In this document: one piece after another, positions 35,961-53,580 of the stretch
Numbering within the stretch: the stretch's first letter is position 1
How the letters are laid out: each line of letters starts with the position of its first letter
Assembly (NCBI GenBank): GCA_024305405.1
Contig: JAKNDB010000087.1
Span: 3,226,501-3,290,500, forward strand
Direction: 5' to 3'
Length of the DNA stretch: 64,000 nucleotides
Source: Dirofilaria immitis
Lineage: Eukaryota; Nematoda; Chromadorea; Rhabditida; Onchocercidae
The notes under the pieces: generated by a model
Seen by the model: only the letters and a program-made list of their open reading frames with translations
Told to the model about the DNA's origin: nothing
Database searches by the model: none
Translations under genes and position numbers: made by a program

Positions 35961-38021
35961 AAGAGGAGGAATATTTTTATTTACGAGAAACGATAAATTA
36001 TGATTCAAAATGGTAGAAACAGAATGGACCAGAAGGAAATGATGTTTCAGAAAAACAGACTGAATTGGAAACTATTAAATATTCGATAACTTATTATCAC
36101 TATTATCATCGCTCTCATGATCGAAAGTGTAGAAGGATAAGAAGGTAGGAGAAGATAAGAACTTATTCCAGATCGGGTTAGTAGTATTCTCTTTCAATTT
36201 CATCAAATGTTCCTACATTTAAAACTTGCAAAAATACCGCCTATTTGGGGTCCGTAAGATGAAGTAGAAGCAAGCATATCATTGAAATATTAAATCTCCC
36301 ATCTGTTTTAAAAGATATATATTTCATCTTCACATTGTAATTTGGTATGATTTTTCAGCAATCAGTAACTTAATAATTTTTCGACGTATTCAAAATGGAT
36401 TTCAATACTAAGAATATTGATTATTTGTTAATCTTTTGCAACAGCATAAAAATATATGATTAAAAGTAGAATTGTCCTTCTATGTCTAAGTATTGGGAAT
36501 TAACAGTCAATTCAGAAAGATCGCACAGAAAAAAACTACAAGAATATACATACATCAATAAATTATTGAATTGAATTAAGCCCATTCTTTTTAAATTGTC
36601 ATATGAATAAGTTAAGGAAATTAAATATTAATTAGATGCAATAAATTAAATTGAATTATGAAATAATTAAAATTGATGAAAATTTCAAACCACCTAATAC
36701 ACCTGCTCACTTTATGACATTGTTCTCTCGAAATAACGATTTAGGAAAGGTAAAGTTTTCAGAAACAAAACCTCTCAAATCAAATTTCAAAGATAAAAGG
36801 AAGATATTTAACAAGCAAATATTAGGGAATAAGCCTTCTTAATTTTAACGCTTATAAATGTGTGATTCTTTGTTTTGTTATTTTATTTTGTTGCCTTTAA
36901 CGAACTTTTATTGCTCGTAAATTTACTAATTAATTATTTTAGTAATAACAATATGAAGTTATAATAATACATTTTGATTCATTACATTTTAATCAAAAAA
37001 GGAAGAATTGTATATTTGCTATGAATTACTCGTTGTTTCAGACAGTCCAATCAATTTGTATCTTTCTGCTCATAAATTTCTAAATTCAACTTTTTTAATC
37101 ATCCAACGAATTCTACAACTGAATTTCATACTTCTTTTTCAAATCGTTCATCCTAATCTGCCCACCTCTCTAATATCAAATTTCCATAAATTTCGTTTCA
37201 TATTGTACCTCTAGCAAAAATATGGTAGTAATAAAAGCGTTTAATTTAAGTGAAGAGAGCGCTGTCAGTCAGCCTACAAAGAATAGGTAGTTTTAATTAT
37301 TTACAACTTTAAATTGACAGCAAGCAGAATTAATGGATGGATATTGTAAGTTTCTCTTAAAGGTACTATTATAACTAACTGCGATATGTAGTTGTACCAT
37401 TACTAACGATGTGTTGCCCTACATCGACTAATCGGCTTTCTCATAAAATATTATAAATTAGGTACCATGCCCTGTTTGATAAATTTAATTCGACAATTTC
37501 AAATAGTTCACCGCACAAATCCTTTTAATCAATACATATAAAAATAGGAAAAAATAGGAAAATTTTTGATATCTTTCCTCAATTTTTCTAATATATATAT
37601 AGAGAAATTTATCAATAATATTATTTCTGAACATTTTACATCCTATTTTTCCACCAATTGAAATTAATACATTTAATATTGCGAATGATAGTAAATTCTC
37701 ATAAAGTAAAGGGAAAGAAAAGTAAAAAAAAGTTAAATTTTTTGAAAAAAGTAGAATGAAAATACCCTTTTGCTAACTTTTATCTGAAATTACTTTTATA
37801 GCAGAGAAGTTTATGCAAATGAATGAAAAAAATGATGGTGTTAAAAATATCACTATTGATTAATTTTCTGAAGAAAGGAAAAGTGATATGGAAAATATTA
37901 ATGATAGATGATTTAGAGTTCAGTGCATAAAGATGAAGAAGAATTTACCTGTCGAAAAAGAGAGGTTGATTATCAAATTATCACGTTTTCCACCTAAAAA
38001 AATAGCGCCTAATGCTTATAA

Positions 38022-38066
<45 letters not shown>
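38022..38066. repeat. (TAG)15 microsatellite
   Basis: Fifteen perfect TAG units, followed by agcagaagaag decay. Confidence 0.95.
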
Positions 38067-41000
38067 CAGAAGAAGAATAAAAAATTTCCTTTAAACAACG
38101 AATGAATGAGTAAAATTATAAGCGATAATGACGAATGACAATGACAAAAGCTAAAACTGGATTTGCGAGATCGCAATATGAGAATTTTGAGATCAAAAAA
38201 TTCTTAAATTTAGTGCCACAGTAATTGTAGAAAACATATACACAAATATGCTTGAATTTGAATGAAAAATGTGAAATAATATGAAATGATTCGAACGATT
38301 GATGTTTTGTTTACATATGAAATGAATTCAATAGATAAACAAACAAATAGAACGATTTGCATTATTGCATTAAAGATATTGCGATGATTACATGATCAAA
38401 TGAAATTATCCTTTCATATCATCCAATTCATCTAATTAAATACCAAATAAAATATGCAATTTATTAAATCATCTTAATAATTATTTGCTGTACAATAATT
38501 TAATACAAATCAGAATACAGTTGTATATTAAATTAGAAATTTTGGAAGACTAAATTTTAAATTAACTTTTATTATTGAAATAATAGAAGTTTACGTAACA
38601 GCTATATATCAACAAAATCAGAAAATGAGATATTTCATGAAGAGCTAGAATGAGATATTTCATGAATTGATAAGGCGATAAGATGCAAAATGATAATGAT
38701 TGTAGTAACAAGATAATAACAACAGAAGTGATAATGATGGTAAAGTTTAATAATGATATTTGCTGTGTAGATCAGCAGGGGCAAATACGATCATCGATGC
38801 TAGGCTAAATATTTGAACATTTGTCATCACCATCGTTTTGTCACTCTTTTCCTCTCTCTTCTCTCTTTCCTCCTTTTTGATGTTGGTGTTCGTTGACGAT
38901 ATTATGCAATTTCCTTATGTCAACCTTGAAATAATCAATCAACGAATGATTTAACCTTCTACCTTAAAATTCCCTTTTCTCCTCTTTTCTCCCCACAACG
39001 AAGAAAACAACCATTGATGACATCGATCGTAGCAGCCACAATAACGATTAGATAGTGAATGTACTATTTGTCCTTCATCTATCTATTCATTACAAATTTG
39101 ATCCAATAATTTATTAATTTGAATTAACTAATCACACAATATATGAATCTTTGATATATTAAAATTATTATTAGAAATGCATAAATACACTTTCTTCTTT
39201 TTCCACTATGAACTATTATTTTTTCTAAAGTTGGAACGATCATTTCCAAGTTGGACAGTTGCTTTTTTTCTCTCCATTTCAGGCCCTATACTCATCACTT
39301 ATCCGATTACAACACTTTCATAATGATAAGAGGAGAAATGAAGTATTAGTTATAAAAGAAGTTTCTAATCAGATTTAGAATTTTAGAATTGTCTACCTAA
39401 TAAGGTGCATCTTTTCAAGCTTCCGATTTATTTTTTGATATTAATATTATTTATCATTTTATACATTATTGGAATCTTCTTTTGCACTAACTTTACCTTT
39501 TTTTCCCTTATCTGAAATATCATTTATTACTTAAGTTTGTACTTTTGAACTTTTGAACTAATTATCAAAGAATTTTTTTCTATCAATGAGGTGAAGTGCA
39601 TAGCACTGAACGGTTTCCTTAAAAATAAATCTTTATGAAATCAAATAAAACAGAAACAATTCTATTGCTTTGATTGAAATTTAGCAAATACTCAACAAAA
39701 ACGAAATAAACTCATCGAGAGTGAAGTTAATTATAAGTTTCTCGAACAATAACATTGTCTTCATTCTGTCTATCTCATCATTTTATTTATGCAACTATTT
39801 ATTCAACCAACTATCTTTATCTTTTGAAGTTCACTTTTTTGGCTTACCTCCTAATAAAAATTACCAATAAATTCTTTCGATTTTATTCATTCAACAAGCC
39901 AAAATTTCGATATTAATTATCAAAATACCAACGTTTGTTGATTCAACATGGGTTAATATTATCTGTATCGGTTTTCAGTTTTTCTTGTATGAACTTTTTG
40001 AAAAATTTTCTTCTCCCAATCTTTCACCTATATTCAATTCGTTTCTCAAAATTGGAAAAATTAAACTTGATTAGTAATTAATCATTTTAAAAGCTTTCCA
40101 TCCATATTTTTTTCACCAAATGTGAATAATACTAGTGAAATGGTAAATGCACCGAGTTAAAAAAGATGAGAAATTTGAATAGATTTACAAAAGGTCATAG
40201 TGATAAGTGATCATAAACAATTGAGTATATAGGTATCATTTTCTGAATTGTACGAATTAAGATGAGAGTAAACAAGTGAATAAAGAAGAGAGTACAAAAG
40301 TATAAGCCATAAATGATGATGCATCATTTTGAAAATCAATTTTATCCCTGACTGTGTTAGCATATATGAGTGTTTGTATGGATTGCATAAAATTGATGTT
40401 TACATAATAAAGGAAGCAAGCAAACAAGCAAGCTTATAAGAGTTCACTGAAAGTATTATCCTGGTGATGATATAAGGAAATTTAAAACTTATGGATTATG
40501 ATGATACATGTACAAAGAATGTTATTACTGACAAATGCATTTTGATAAGTTGAAAAACTAAACAGGAAGATTTAATAATTGACTGAAAAAGTATGAAAAA
40601 ATCAATGATCTTGCTTGAAGATTTATTGATTGATCATCAAACTATAAAGTACTCCATAGACTAAAAGTCTGTAAATCAATGCCTTTTATAGTATGCATTT
40701 CTTTTGCAGACCAATAATTGAGAGTATTAATAATATAATCAATAATAATATAATCAGTAATATATTAAATGGGGAGAAAATGTCCTTGAATCCTAGAAGC
40801 TGAATCAAATACAATCCTATAAGGTAAAGTGAACTAATATTATGTGGCAATGAAAATTTACGTTTACACTGAAATTAAAATCGACATCAATTAAATAATT
40901 AAATCTTCAAAGAACAATCGAAATAATCAAATATTCAAGTATTCTAGTATTCCGAGAATTCAATTACCAAGCAGAATGAACATGTTTGAAAAGAGTGAAT

Positions 41001-44000
41001 CAGAGTAGAGAAAATAAATAGTTCAACTGACTGTTGAACAGTTAGTTCTATTTAGCAATCATATTGCAATTTGAAAATCACTTTCTTTAACTCTATCTTT
41101 GAAATTATTCAAATTACTGGACAGCAAGGAGGGGAAAATTGGGAACAGTGGTCAGGAAAAAAGGGATAATACGAAATAGTTGAATGGTAGCGATAATGAC
41201 CTTGCGATGGATGATGGTACGGAGGAATGAAGGAATCTAAGAGTGGAAATAATTCATTCTAAGAGTAGAAATTATACAATGATAAAGAAAAATCGAATGA
41301 CAAGGATGATAACGCTGATGACAACAATCATCCATTCAAGTTAGACATAACAGAAATAAATTCTAATAAATATGTATGATGCCGTATGTATGCCGATATG
41401 ATTTGCATATTCGTTCAATATATAATAGTATCGTCTTATCAAACGGAATTTTGCCTTCCACGCCTACCAATTATGAAATTTAAATCAATTTTTGTCCCTT
41501 TGAAGTGACATGAAATTTCGTTTAATTATCTTAATTTTCTATATCAATTTAGAAAAAAGGATAAAGTGGATATCGATCGTATCGTTTCGTAAAGGTGATG
41601 ATGAAGATATAACAAATGAAATTATTTATATTAAAATTATACTTTCTTCCTCCTTTCTCTTAAAATATGTTATATGTTATACTAATGCTTATATGAATTT
41701 AATAAAATGTTTACTAAATTAAAAATTTGTTTACAAAATTGCTTCTCATTCCCTAATTTTCGTTTAGCGCTTATTTCGTTTTATTGTTTTTTGATCTAAA
41801 CTCGTTAAAATTTTTAATTTATGAGATTCATTTCAACTATCATTTCTAAGAAGCAATTTAATTGTAAGTTGAATTAATAAAGTTATGATAATGCTTAGAA
41901 ATCGAATCGATCAATTAATTAATCAGCTTGTTTGATTGATAAGTTAATTGAACAAGAATTAAAAATGAATTATGATTGTATTGGAAATTTGCAGCATTTT
42001 GAAGTTCCTTTCAGAATCATTCATTTGCTTTAGCATAAATCTTATAATCTCATTTAAAAATTAATATATTTTAAATGATTAAATTGCTCAACATATTGGA
42101 TGAAATTAATAACAGCATAAATGGATATTAATGAAATTTTGAATATATCAAACTTTCATCAATAAACATATTAAAATAAAACTGGTGATTACCATTTCCA
42201 AACAAGTGTTTGCGGTTGTTCTTGAGAATAGCAATCTTAGAATTATAATCAAAAGCAATAATGAATTATCAGCAAATAACAACAGAAAGATTTTCGATTG
42301 ATAATAGAAGAGATGCTGTTAATTTTATTTCAAATGTTCATTTACTTAACTGACTTTAATAGTTTTTTAGCAAATAATTCAAACAAACAATTATTAAAAA
42401 ATATTAACAGAAAATTTAATCGAAAATTTTATTCCTTCGTATTACTGAAAACAAAACAATGATTCCTAATAATATAAAAGTAAAAGTTTTAATGAAGTAG
42501 AAGGAAAATGTAGTAAAATTAAGGAGTGTTTAAAAGATTCAAACCATTCAAGAATCTGAGAGATATGATTGTTAGTTCGTGGTTTCATCTAATAATTTAT
42601 ACTGAATGAAGCCAAAAATCTAAGACAAATAGTTTTTCATTTCAGAAAATGTGATATATCTTCGACCAACCTGGAATATTGCCGTTATAGGACTTTTCAA
42701 AAAGGAAAAAAGATAGAGAAAGAAGTTAAAAAGAAGTTAAAAATAGAGAGATTGGGGAGGAACTAAACATAATTGAAAATTTTGAATTGCTTACAAATTT
42801 TTAAATTTTAAAAAAGTTTTGAATTTTAGTTTTCTTCGCGGAAGAAAAGCAATAATGCATTTTGGCGATAGGAATGTTAGGAAAGAAGACGGTGCTCTTA
42901 ATACGCCAGTTGTCGATAGAACCTCAAGATAGAATAAAATCAAGCTCAAGCTGCAACTGGAGCTCAAGTTTGAACTGAAACTCAAGCTTAAGCGGACAAC
43001 ATCGGAATTTTATCAATTGATCTTTATACTTTCAAAAGCCAACAAAACATTTAGAAAAAGGGAAGAAAATAAAGTAACAAAGCAAACAGCAACGATTAGT
43101 TGGCGTCAGTTGTTAGCGATTAAATTTATGAAATATGCTAAAGTATGTTTAAAATTAAATGCTGAAAAAAACTTTATAAATCCCAAATTATCGCATGAAA
43201 AGTTAGCTGCTGCAGCTATGACTATTTATGAGATTGAATGAAACTTCAAATGGAAATGAATACAGTGATTTGGTAAATGTTTAGTCTGATAGTTTGCTTA
43301 TACTTTTACTGTTTAATAATTGAATAACTTAATTTAATGATAGTAATATTTTTTAGGATGTTTAATATTTGGTTGCTTAACAAGTTATGGTAGATTTGGT
43401 TGTAATTATTTTATGCAAACAGATTATTTTTCAATGGCCTACTTGAATTATAAGCAAGAATATGTATGCACTGCGCAGAAAGGAGAATGATAAGAGATAG
43501 CACTCAATATGGCAGGACACATAAACTATAATCAGCCAGAAGATATCATCGAGAGTTAAAGAAGGAAATCTGGATATTGTCTAGCCGGTGGTAAATGATA
43601 ATTCGGCATTTTCTATCATGTATTTTCAAATTTCTTCATATCTTTAACGATAAAGAAAAAGACTATAAACGATCAGCATGATGGAATAAACGAAAAAACT
43701 GATCGGCAAGCAACAAAATGAGAAATTTGGAAAATTTGCGAAATACGTAAAAGTAAAATTGTGTCAGACAGCTACCCATTTATTACTTTCCATATATCAA
43801 TTGTTGAAACAAAAAATTGATAATATATCTTCTATGAAGATTCTAAAGGCTACAATGGAAATAATTTGGAAAGTTGAAAGTTGGAAAAAATGACTGGATG
43901 ATGTGAGATATGTCTAGAGATAATTATCCAGGTGAAATATCCTCATGAGAAGGTATGTGACAATCTTTACGGTCCATCATTTTTATGTAGTACTTTTATG

Positions 44001-44130
44001 CGAATGTCGAGAGCTAATTCAAAAAGTTTGAAATCATTTAATTGATTCCTGTTATTTTACAAATGATGGGAAAAATCAATTGGTTTTGAATATTAGCTAT
44101 TTTTGAAAGAATTCTCCTAGCAGAAAAAAT

Positions 44131-44171
44131 GGATAATGATAATGATAATAATAATGATAATGATAATAATA
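44131..44171. repeat. (GATAAT)n short repeat
   Basis: Alternating gataat and aataat units, about 40 bp, in otherwise unremarkable AT-rich DNA. Confidence 0.75.
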
Positions 44172-45243
44172 TAAGTGAATATATTTGGTGTTATGTCTTC
44201 GTCTGACAAACATTAAATTTATTTCTGTACATTAAACTTAAACCTTAAATTTTATCATTCAAATTTCTGCCAAAAAAAGAAGAAAAGATTTGCAAAATTC
44301 ATTTGAAAGGTGGACCAAGATGACACATCACATTTTCGTTCGATGAGTCATCGTTTTTATGCAGACAATAATGATAATAATTAGAATTAAATATAAAAGA
44401 ATTATCATACAAATTACGTATACATGTTGTTATAGTTATACAGATATAGATCACATATTAGGGCTATACGAGTTTACGTCATACGTAATACAAGTGATTA
44501 TAAGCAACCCTCAAATTTTCCCAAAATTTCTTCCATTCTTTGTCTTTTTTTTCTTTACCCTTATCCTCTTATCTTTTCCACGCTTTATTATGAACTGATT
44601 CATTTTTCACGTTGATACGTGAATCGAAATTTACAGAAATTAGTCGAAAAAATGCCTTATCGCAATGCATGAGGAATACTGGAATTCCTTTAATACTTTT
44701 TGAAGGAAAGAAAGAGGAGGAGAGGGGAAAAGTAAGAAAGGATCGAAAATGGATTCAACCATTAAAATAGTATCATCGCAGAATTAAATGAAACCATCTA
44801 TTACCCTGTAGTACTGTGAACATATTTAGCAAATTTCAAATTCAGCGCAATACACTGCTGTCGAGAGAAAGAGAGAAAGAGAAAGATATACAATGGAATG
44901 AGTGGAATGAGAAGATACAAATGAGTGAGATATTATTAGAAGAAATCAGAGACTAATAAACATACCGGGATAGCGATGAAACCATTAAGGAGAAAGATAA
45001 GATTTGGAGAGGAAAAAGATACTTCGCCAAATATTTAAATTTGAAATTTAAAACTCACTATTTGTGGTGGCATAACATTGTAACAGTAAATAAAAGCGAT
45101 TCGTTATGTTTTGGTACTGTCTGCTGCCAAATAATATTAATCAGAGATTTGAGCAACGGTCACTTAGTAAACGTTAAATATGCGCATATATATATGATAA
45201 CAGAAAAAGTTTAAAAAAGATATTCGGTATGATTTCATATTCT

Positions 45244-45321
<78 letters not shown>
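45244..45321. repeat. (ATC)26 microsatellite
   Basis: Twenty-six perfect ATC units with no interruption, ending at caagctt. Confidence 0.95.
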
Positions 45322-45322
<1 letters not shown>

Positions 45323-47821
45323 AGCTTTTATGAAAATAATTGAATTGACACGGTGAACAGACAGGTAAATAGATAGATATTAGACGATTTTATGAAAATT
45401 TGTTTGATCAATTCAAAGAAATGACCATGTAAATGGTATTGATAACATTCAACAGTTATAAAGTGAATTATTCTTAACTCAGCGATCGGAGTACATTTGT
45501 TTGCGTATTGACCAATGGTCAATGTCATCCAATATTTGAGAAGGGCTTTTCATATAAGTATAGACTTCAATCAAATGTAAATTTTCCTTCAACCATCAGA
45601 CAATATCTTCTTTACTTTACATCAAGACAATACTTTGTTTACTTTACTGCACCATCAAAACAATACCTGTCAGTTACTGCTACAACCTTTCTACCTCTAT
45701 TATTTAGTAAATGTTATTATTGATATTATATTATTACATTTACCATTACTTCATCAGCACTACTATTATTTATTATTATTGTTATCATTATTATTATTAA
45801 TTATTATTAATGACCATCATTTATTATTATCTCGCTATTATTGCTATTTATCATTATACCTTTATTATATATCGATTTACGCGAATAGAAACAAATAATT
45901 TACGATTTAGCAATTAACGAGTAAAAAATATTTATGCGAAGATAGCTATAAATTATTTCATCTAAATTTTGCCAATAAATTAATAATAAATAGATTGCAA
46001 ATAATGTTTGCTACAAATTACTACTATAATCCACAATTAATATCTCTTGTTTATTGTAAGTAATACTATTGCTTATAATTTTTATAATACTGTTATAGAA
46101 TTTGGATCAATTAATAATATAAAAGAATGAAAAAAGATGAATATTAAAGTAAAAGATGAATGAAAGAAACATTTTATAATATAAGAAAGATATTGAAATT
46201 ATTACGAAGAATAAAGGACTATACTAAAAATATTTATTTTTTAGTATATTTACTTACTAATGAAATAGGAATTTCATTATTTTCTTTTTCATCTTCTTTC
46301 AAATTTTTTATTAAATAATTGCAAAGAAAAAAAAATTAAAAGATTTTTCTCCTATCGATTAAATCACTTCCATACATAAAAATAATTGGAAAAAAATTTT
46401 GAAAATTTAAGGGCAGAGCTAATACCACAGGAAAAAGAGAAATTACTGAAAAGATATTAATGGGCTACAATATATTGGTGAATATCCGAATATCTCCGAT
46501 CGACAAACACGACAACAAATAATGTAATTGATTGAAGAGTGCATATTTTTGTACCGATCTATTATTACGACCAAGATATCTCGACATAAGGTTTATCTTA
46601 CTATCATAACATCTCAGCATAAATCTATCTAGTTATTAAGAAATCTCAATCTCAACCTTTTTCCTTTTCTCTTTCTTCATTATTCACAAACTTCTTCTCA
46701 GCTTTATTTAACCTTATATATTTCAAATATTATATGTGAAAAAAAATGAAAAGGTGAGTATATTTTTTGAACATTAAAATTCATACAAACACGAGAATCT
46801 TCGTAGGAATATGCAAATTTATAATGTTAATGAAATAATATTTTATGATATTTCCTCTCCTCAGAAAATTTGGCTTTTTTTTATTTTCCTATCAATTTTC
46901 ATAGCGATGGATATGATAATGTCTCTGTCGACAGATAAGAGGAACACATCTAAAAAATAGAATTGATTAACCGTTGCAAAATTAGTTGTTCGATATATTT
47001 AACGATATTTATTTATCTGACAGTTCAAGAATAAACTTCACTACCATTATTCTAGTTTTAATTAAATCAGCAAGGCTGAATCTCGTGAAGTCGACTTGTG
47101 TAAAACTATTTCTACTAATGTAAACAGTCTATTTCAAGCAACTGCCAACAAACTCTTGTCGAATTAGTCGTTTAATTGCAATGCATTTTAAGTGTGCCGA
47201 GAATAAATTCAACCCTTATAACTTATTTTATCGATTCAATCTGACTGTTAAAGTTTTAATAATTGGATACGTCATATATCTTAAAATGTAATACTAAAAA
47301 TTAGAAACACTTATATCATGAATGGAATTGTTCAACTAATTGAAGCAAAAAAATTTGAAATAAATACCCCACAAACGGCGACTATCATACAAAGAGAATA
47401 TGTAAATAAATGTTTGATTTTTAAAAATGAATAAACAAGGAATCGGTGCTTTCTTTTTACATATAATTAATTAAAAAATTAGTTAAAGAAGAAGAGTGGG
47501 ATTGGGATAGTATCACATGGATAGATGAATTGCTGCTGAGAAAGGATTGGAAGTTTTGTTTTTATTTTTCTACTTTCTCTAAAGAATTTAGAAAAAATGA
47601 GGGGAATTTTGATCTCTTTTTTTTTTAAAGTGGGTCTCTGGGTTTCCAGTATCAGTACAGATAACAGACCATTTCTATCATCTTGTCTTATCAAATTTCG
47701 AGATAAAAAAACTTGCCAATATAACTATTATATAAATTATTATCATTATCATTTTAACTATTAATTTAGTAGAACAATGACCTCCACAAGAATAACTAAT
47801 TATTATTATTTATTATTATTA

Positions 47822-50616
<2,795 letters not shown>

Positions 50617-50932
50617 TTATATCAAAACAACAGTAATGATACCATTAAGACTATTACTACTACTATTATAGTAGCAATACGAAATATTATTTTGTTATTA
50701 TAAAGATGAAAACAACAACAATTACTGTTTATTATTCAGTTAACTCATTGTTTATTTGCAAAATGATGGAAGAAAATTGAGAATTGAAAAAACTTTTGAG
50801 CTTTGATCTATCAAGATGTTGAGTATAGACATATTTATATGCAAATTATAATAATTTTCGTATAAATCACTTTCTGCAATTGTTCGCTTCGTTTTTTTCT
50901 TTCATTTCAAAAAACTTCAATATAAAAGAAAT

Positions 50933-51010
50933 GCGCATGGAATTGATTCAATGAATATTTAAGTGTGATAAGCGCATGGAATTGATTCAATGAATATTTA
51001 AGTGTGATAA
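50933..51010. repeat. Perfect 39-bp tandem duplication
   Basis: A 39-bp unit starting gcgcatggaattgattcaat occurs twice head to tail (50933-50971 and 50972-51010) with no mismatch, about 320 bp right of the TTA array. Confidence 0.95.
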
Positions 51011-51683
51011 ACATCGATGATATGGCATACATTGAAAGTTGACAGTTCAAACATTTCGCGGTGAGCAATGAAAAAGATAAGAAGGAGGAAAAAAGGAAAA
51101 TTAATGGAAAAGAATTTTATTATTCTTAAAACTTTCCGCTCAGAATCAAGCTGCCTCACTCCATATAATAAATTTCGCAAGATGGACATTTTTTCATTAA
51201 CTATTATCAAATCATATAATTATCTCAGTCTATTCATAGTATTTTTAAATTTGGAGCGACAAATTTCTAGCGAACAAAAATGAATTATATAATTTGAAAT
51301 TCAATTTGAATGAGTGTGAAAAGCGGAAATAAAAATGCTTGAAATGCTATAGACATTAGCTCATCATTCTATCGAATCATTTCTTGTTTTATTTGTTAAA
51401 AAAATGCACTATGGGAAAAGTCACAATTCTTTAATTTATATTAAATAATTGTTTTTTTTTTTTTTTTACATTTTCATTAATATGTGAAACTTGATGAACG
51501 TATATCATTGTGGGCAAGAGAAAATGATCAAACATGCCTCATTGAAAAATTGATCCTTCTCAAACAATATTTTCGAATGGAAGGTCATTTTCGACTCAAT
51601 TGATTCTTTTTTTGGTGGGAAGTTGATATAAGAGAAAAAACTAAGATTTATATATAAAGATAATATAAGATAATATTTTTGAA

Positions 51684-51743
51684 GATAGAGAACAAACCAG
51701 AATATGAATTTATGATAGAGAACAAACCAGAATGTGAATTTAT
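51684..51743. repeat. 30-bp tandem duplication
   Basis: The unit beginning gatagagaacaaaccagaat is present twice with a 30-bp period and one A/G difference. Confidence 0.9.
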
Positions 51744-52092
51744 GATTCTCCTGAAAAAAACTGGCTTGTAAATATGATTATTAGAAAAGGAAATGAATCG
51801 AAATTTTTTAGAAAAAGAGAAAAGAGCTAAATGAAGTCAAATAAAACGTAAATTAATTTCCGCAATTCATCCAAGATTCTTCATCTAAAATTCTCTTGAA
51901 TTCTGGATTCTCTTTACTTTATTATGATCCTCATCTCGATTCTCTCTTTCAACGATTTTTGAACTGTGTCAATTCAATATATTTTTAAACTAATGATAAA
52001 AGAAAATTTACCTATTTAGAAAAACGTATTTGTATCGACATTATAACCAGACAGGTATACCATATTTAAATTTAATTTGCTAGAAATTCTAG

Positions 52093-52162
52093 CAAGAGGG
52101 AGAGAGAGAAATAGGGAGGGAGAAAGAGAGAGAAAAGAGAAGAAGAAAGGAAAAAAGGAAAA
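52093..52162. repeat. Purine (GA-rich) tract
   Basis: About 70 bp almost wholly A and G on the plus strand, able in principle to form a triplex. Confidence 0.7.
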
Positions 52163-53561
52163 TATTTGCTAATGGTCTTTTTGTATGCATAGATAAAATG
52201 TTATAAAAAATATTCAAGTAATTTTAATCTTCTGAAAACTTCAACTTTTTACCCAGACTTTAAATGCAATATTACCTAGAATAATGAGTAAAATAAAATA
52301 CTCAGCTAAAAAGTAATCACTTTATCATGTTGATACTTTACATAATCTCAAGTTGCTATGGTTCAAAACTTTTTTTAATTATGGAATAATTAAAGAGATT
52401 TTGAATATATTTTAAATTTTACATAGATGACATCATTTCTCAAATAATATGAAAGATATGAAGCAAAAAGACACACAGATTTTGTCCACTTTATACTTAA
52501 AACTATATATATATATACATAGAGTTTTTATAATTTACAATATGCACCTGTATGTAATATCATTTTTTTTCACCCCCACCATTTTCGTTTATTTTCATTT
52601 CTTCACAATCGATAAATGAATAAAGCTATCTTTCTAATCCAAAAATATCTAAAAAAAAAAAAAAGAAATGAAATAAAAATTTATTAAATGAATGGTTGAC
52701 TGAACATATATATATATGATGTAATGTTTCAATTTTTCTTTCGATGTATTGAAAAATAAAAGAATAGAAAATATTTCGAGAAATACTCATACTTTTTCTC
52801 GTAGAATTCCAGCTCTTTCCTGCTAATTTCCTTTTAAAATAGTGAAAAAGAGAAAAAAAGGAAAGAGATATATATATATATTCAAATATATTTAAACAGT
52901 AACGGAAGAAGAATATAATGATAAAATAAAATGCATGACAAATTGGATTTAACTTTTCCCATTTTAATTTTGAACTTTTTTACTTTTAAGGACAGGCAGA
53001 TAAAATTTTATTTTCGTCTTTTAAGAAATATGAAATCAATCATTAAAACATGAGTGAAGCTGTTTAATTAGTAATTGATGGGAATTACTAGATACCGAAT
53101 AGTATATTACATAGAAGAAAAAAGTAACTTTTATTTGGTTATCTTACTTATAAAAATGATTAAATTTAAATGAAGTTTGATAAAATAGGAATCAAATAAT
53201 CGATGATAAAACAAAAGAGACAAAAATTTAACGAAACTATGGATATAAGTGATAAGTGAACGTTGTAAAAATATTCAATTTAAAGATTTAAAACATTTTG
53301 ATAGATGAATAATCAATCATTCTCAGTAATATAGTCTTAATATCAAATTTCTCGACAAAAAATATGCCAAATTTACAGGCTATTATATGTGAACAATCAA
53401 ATTGAATGATACCTTACTATTCTAGCATAATTAGCATATCTTAACAACTCTATTTCTAGTAACAGAACATCATTTTATACTAAATGATGAATTAATTTCA
53501 TAAAATCAAACAAAATAATCATTATGACGGAACTAATGAATCAATTAGCGCAGAAATCTTC

Positions 53562-53580
53562 GCGTAGCAAATTGCTACGC
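53562..53580. repeat. Short perfect palindrome
   Basis: Arms gcgtagcaa and ttgctacgc flank a single base. It is GC-rich compared with its surroundings. Function unknown. Confidence 0.7.

Noticed and set aside
36651..36842. 63-codon plus-strand ORF with mixed composition
   Set aside because: No recognisable homology or supporting signals; kept only as a remote possibility.
43017..43241. 74-codon plus-strand ORF
   Set aside because: No family signature and no neighbouring exons found.
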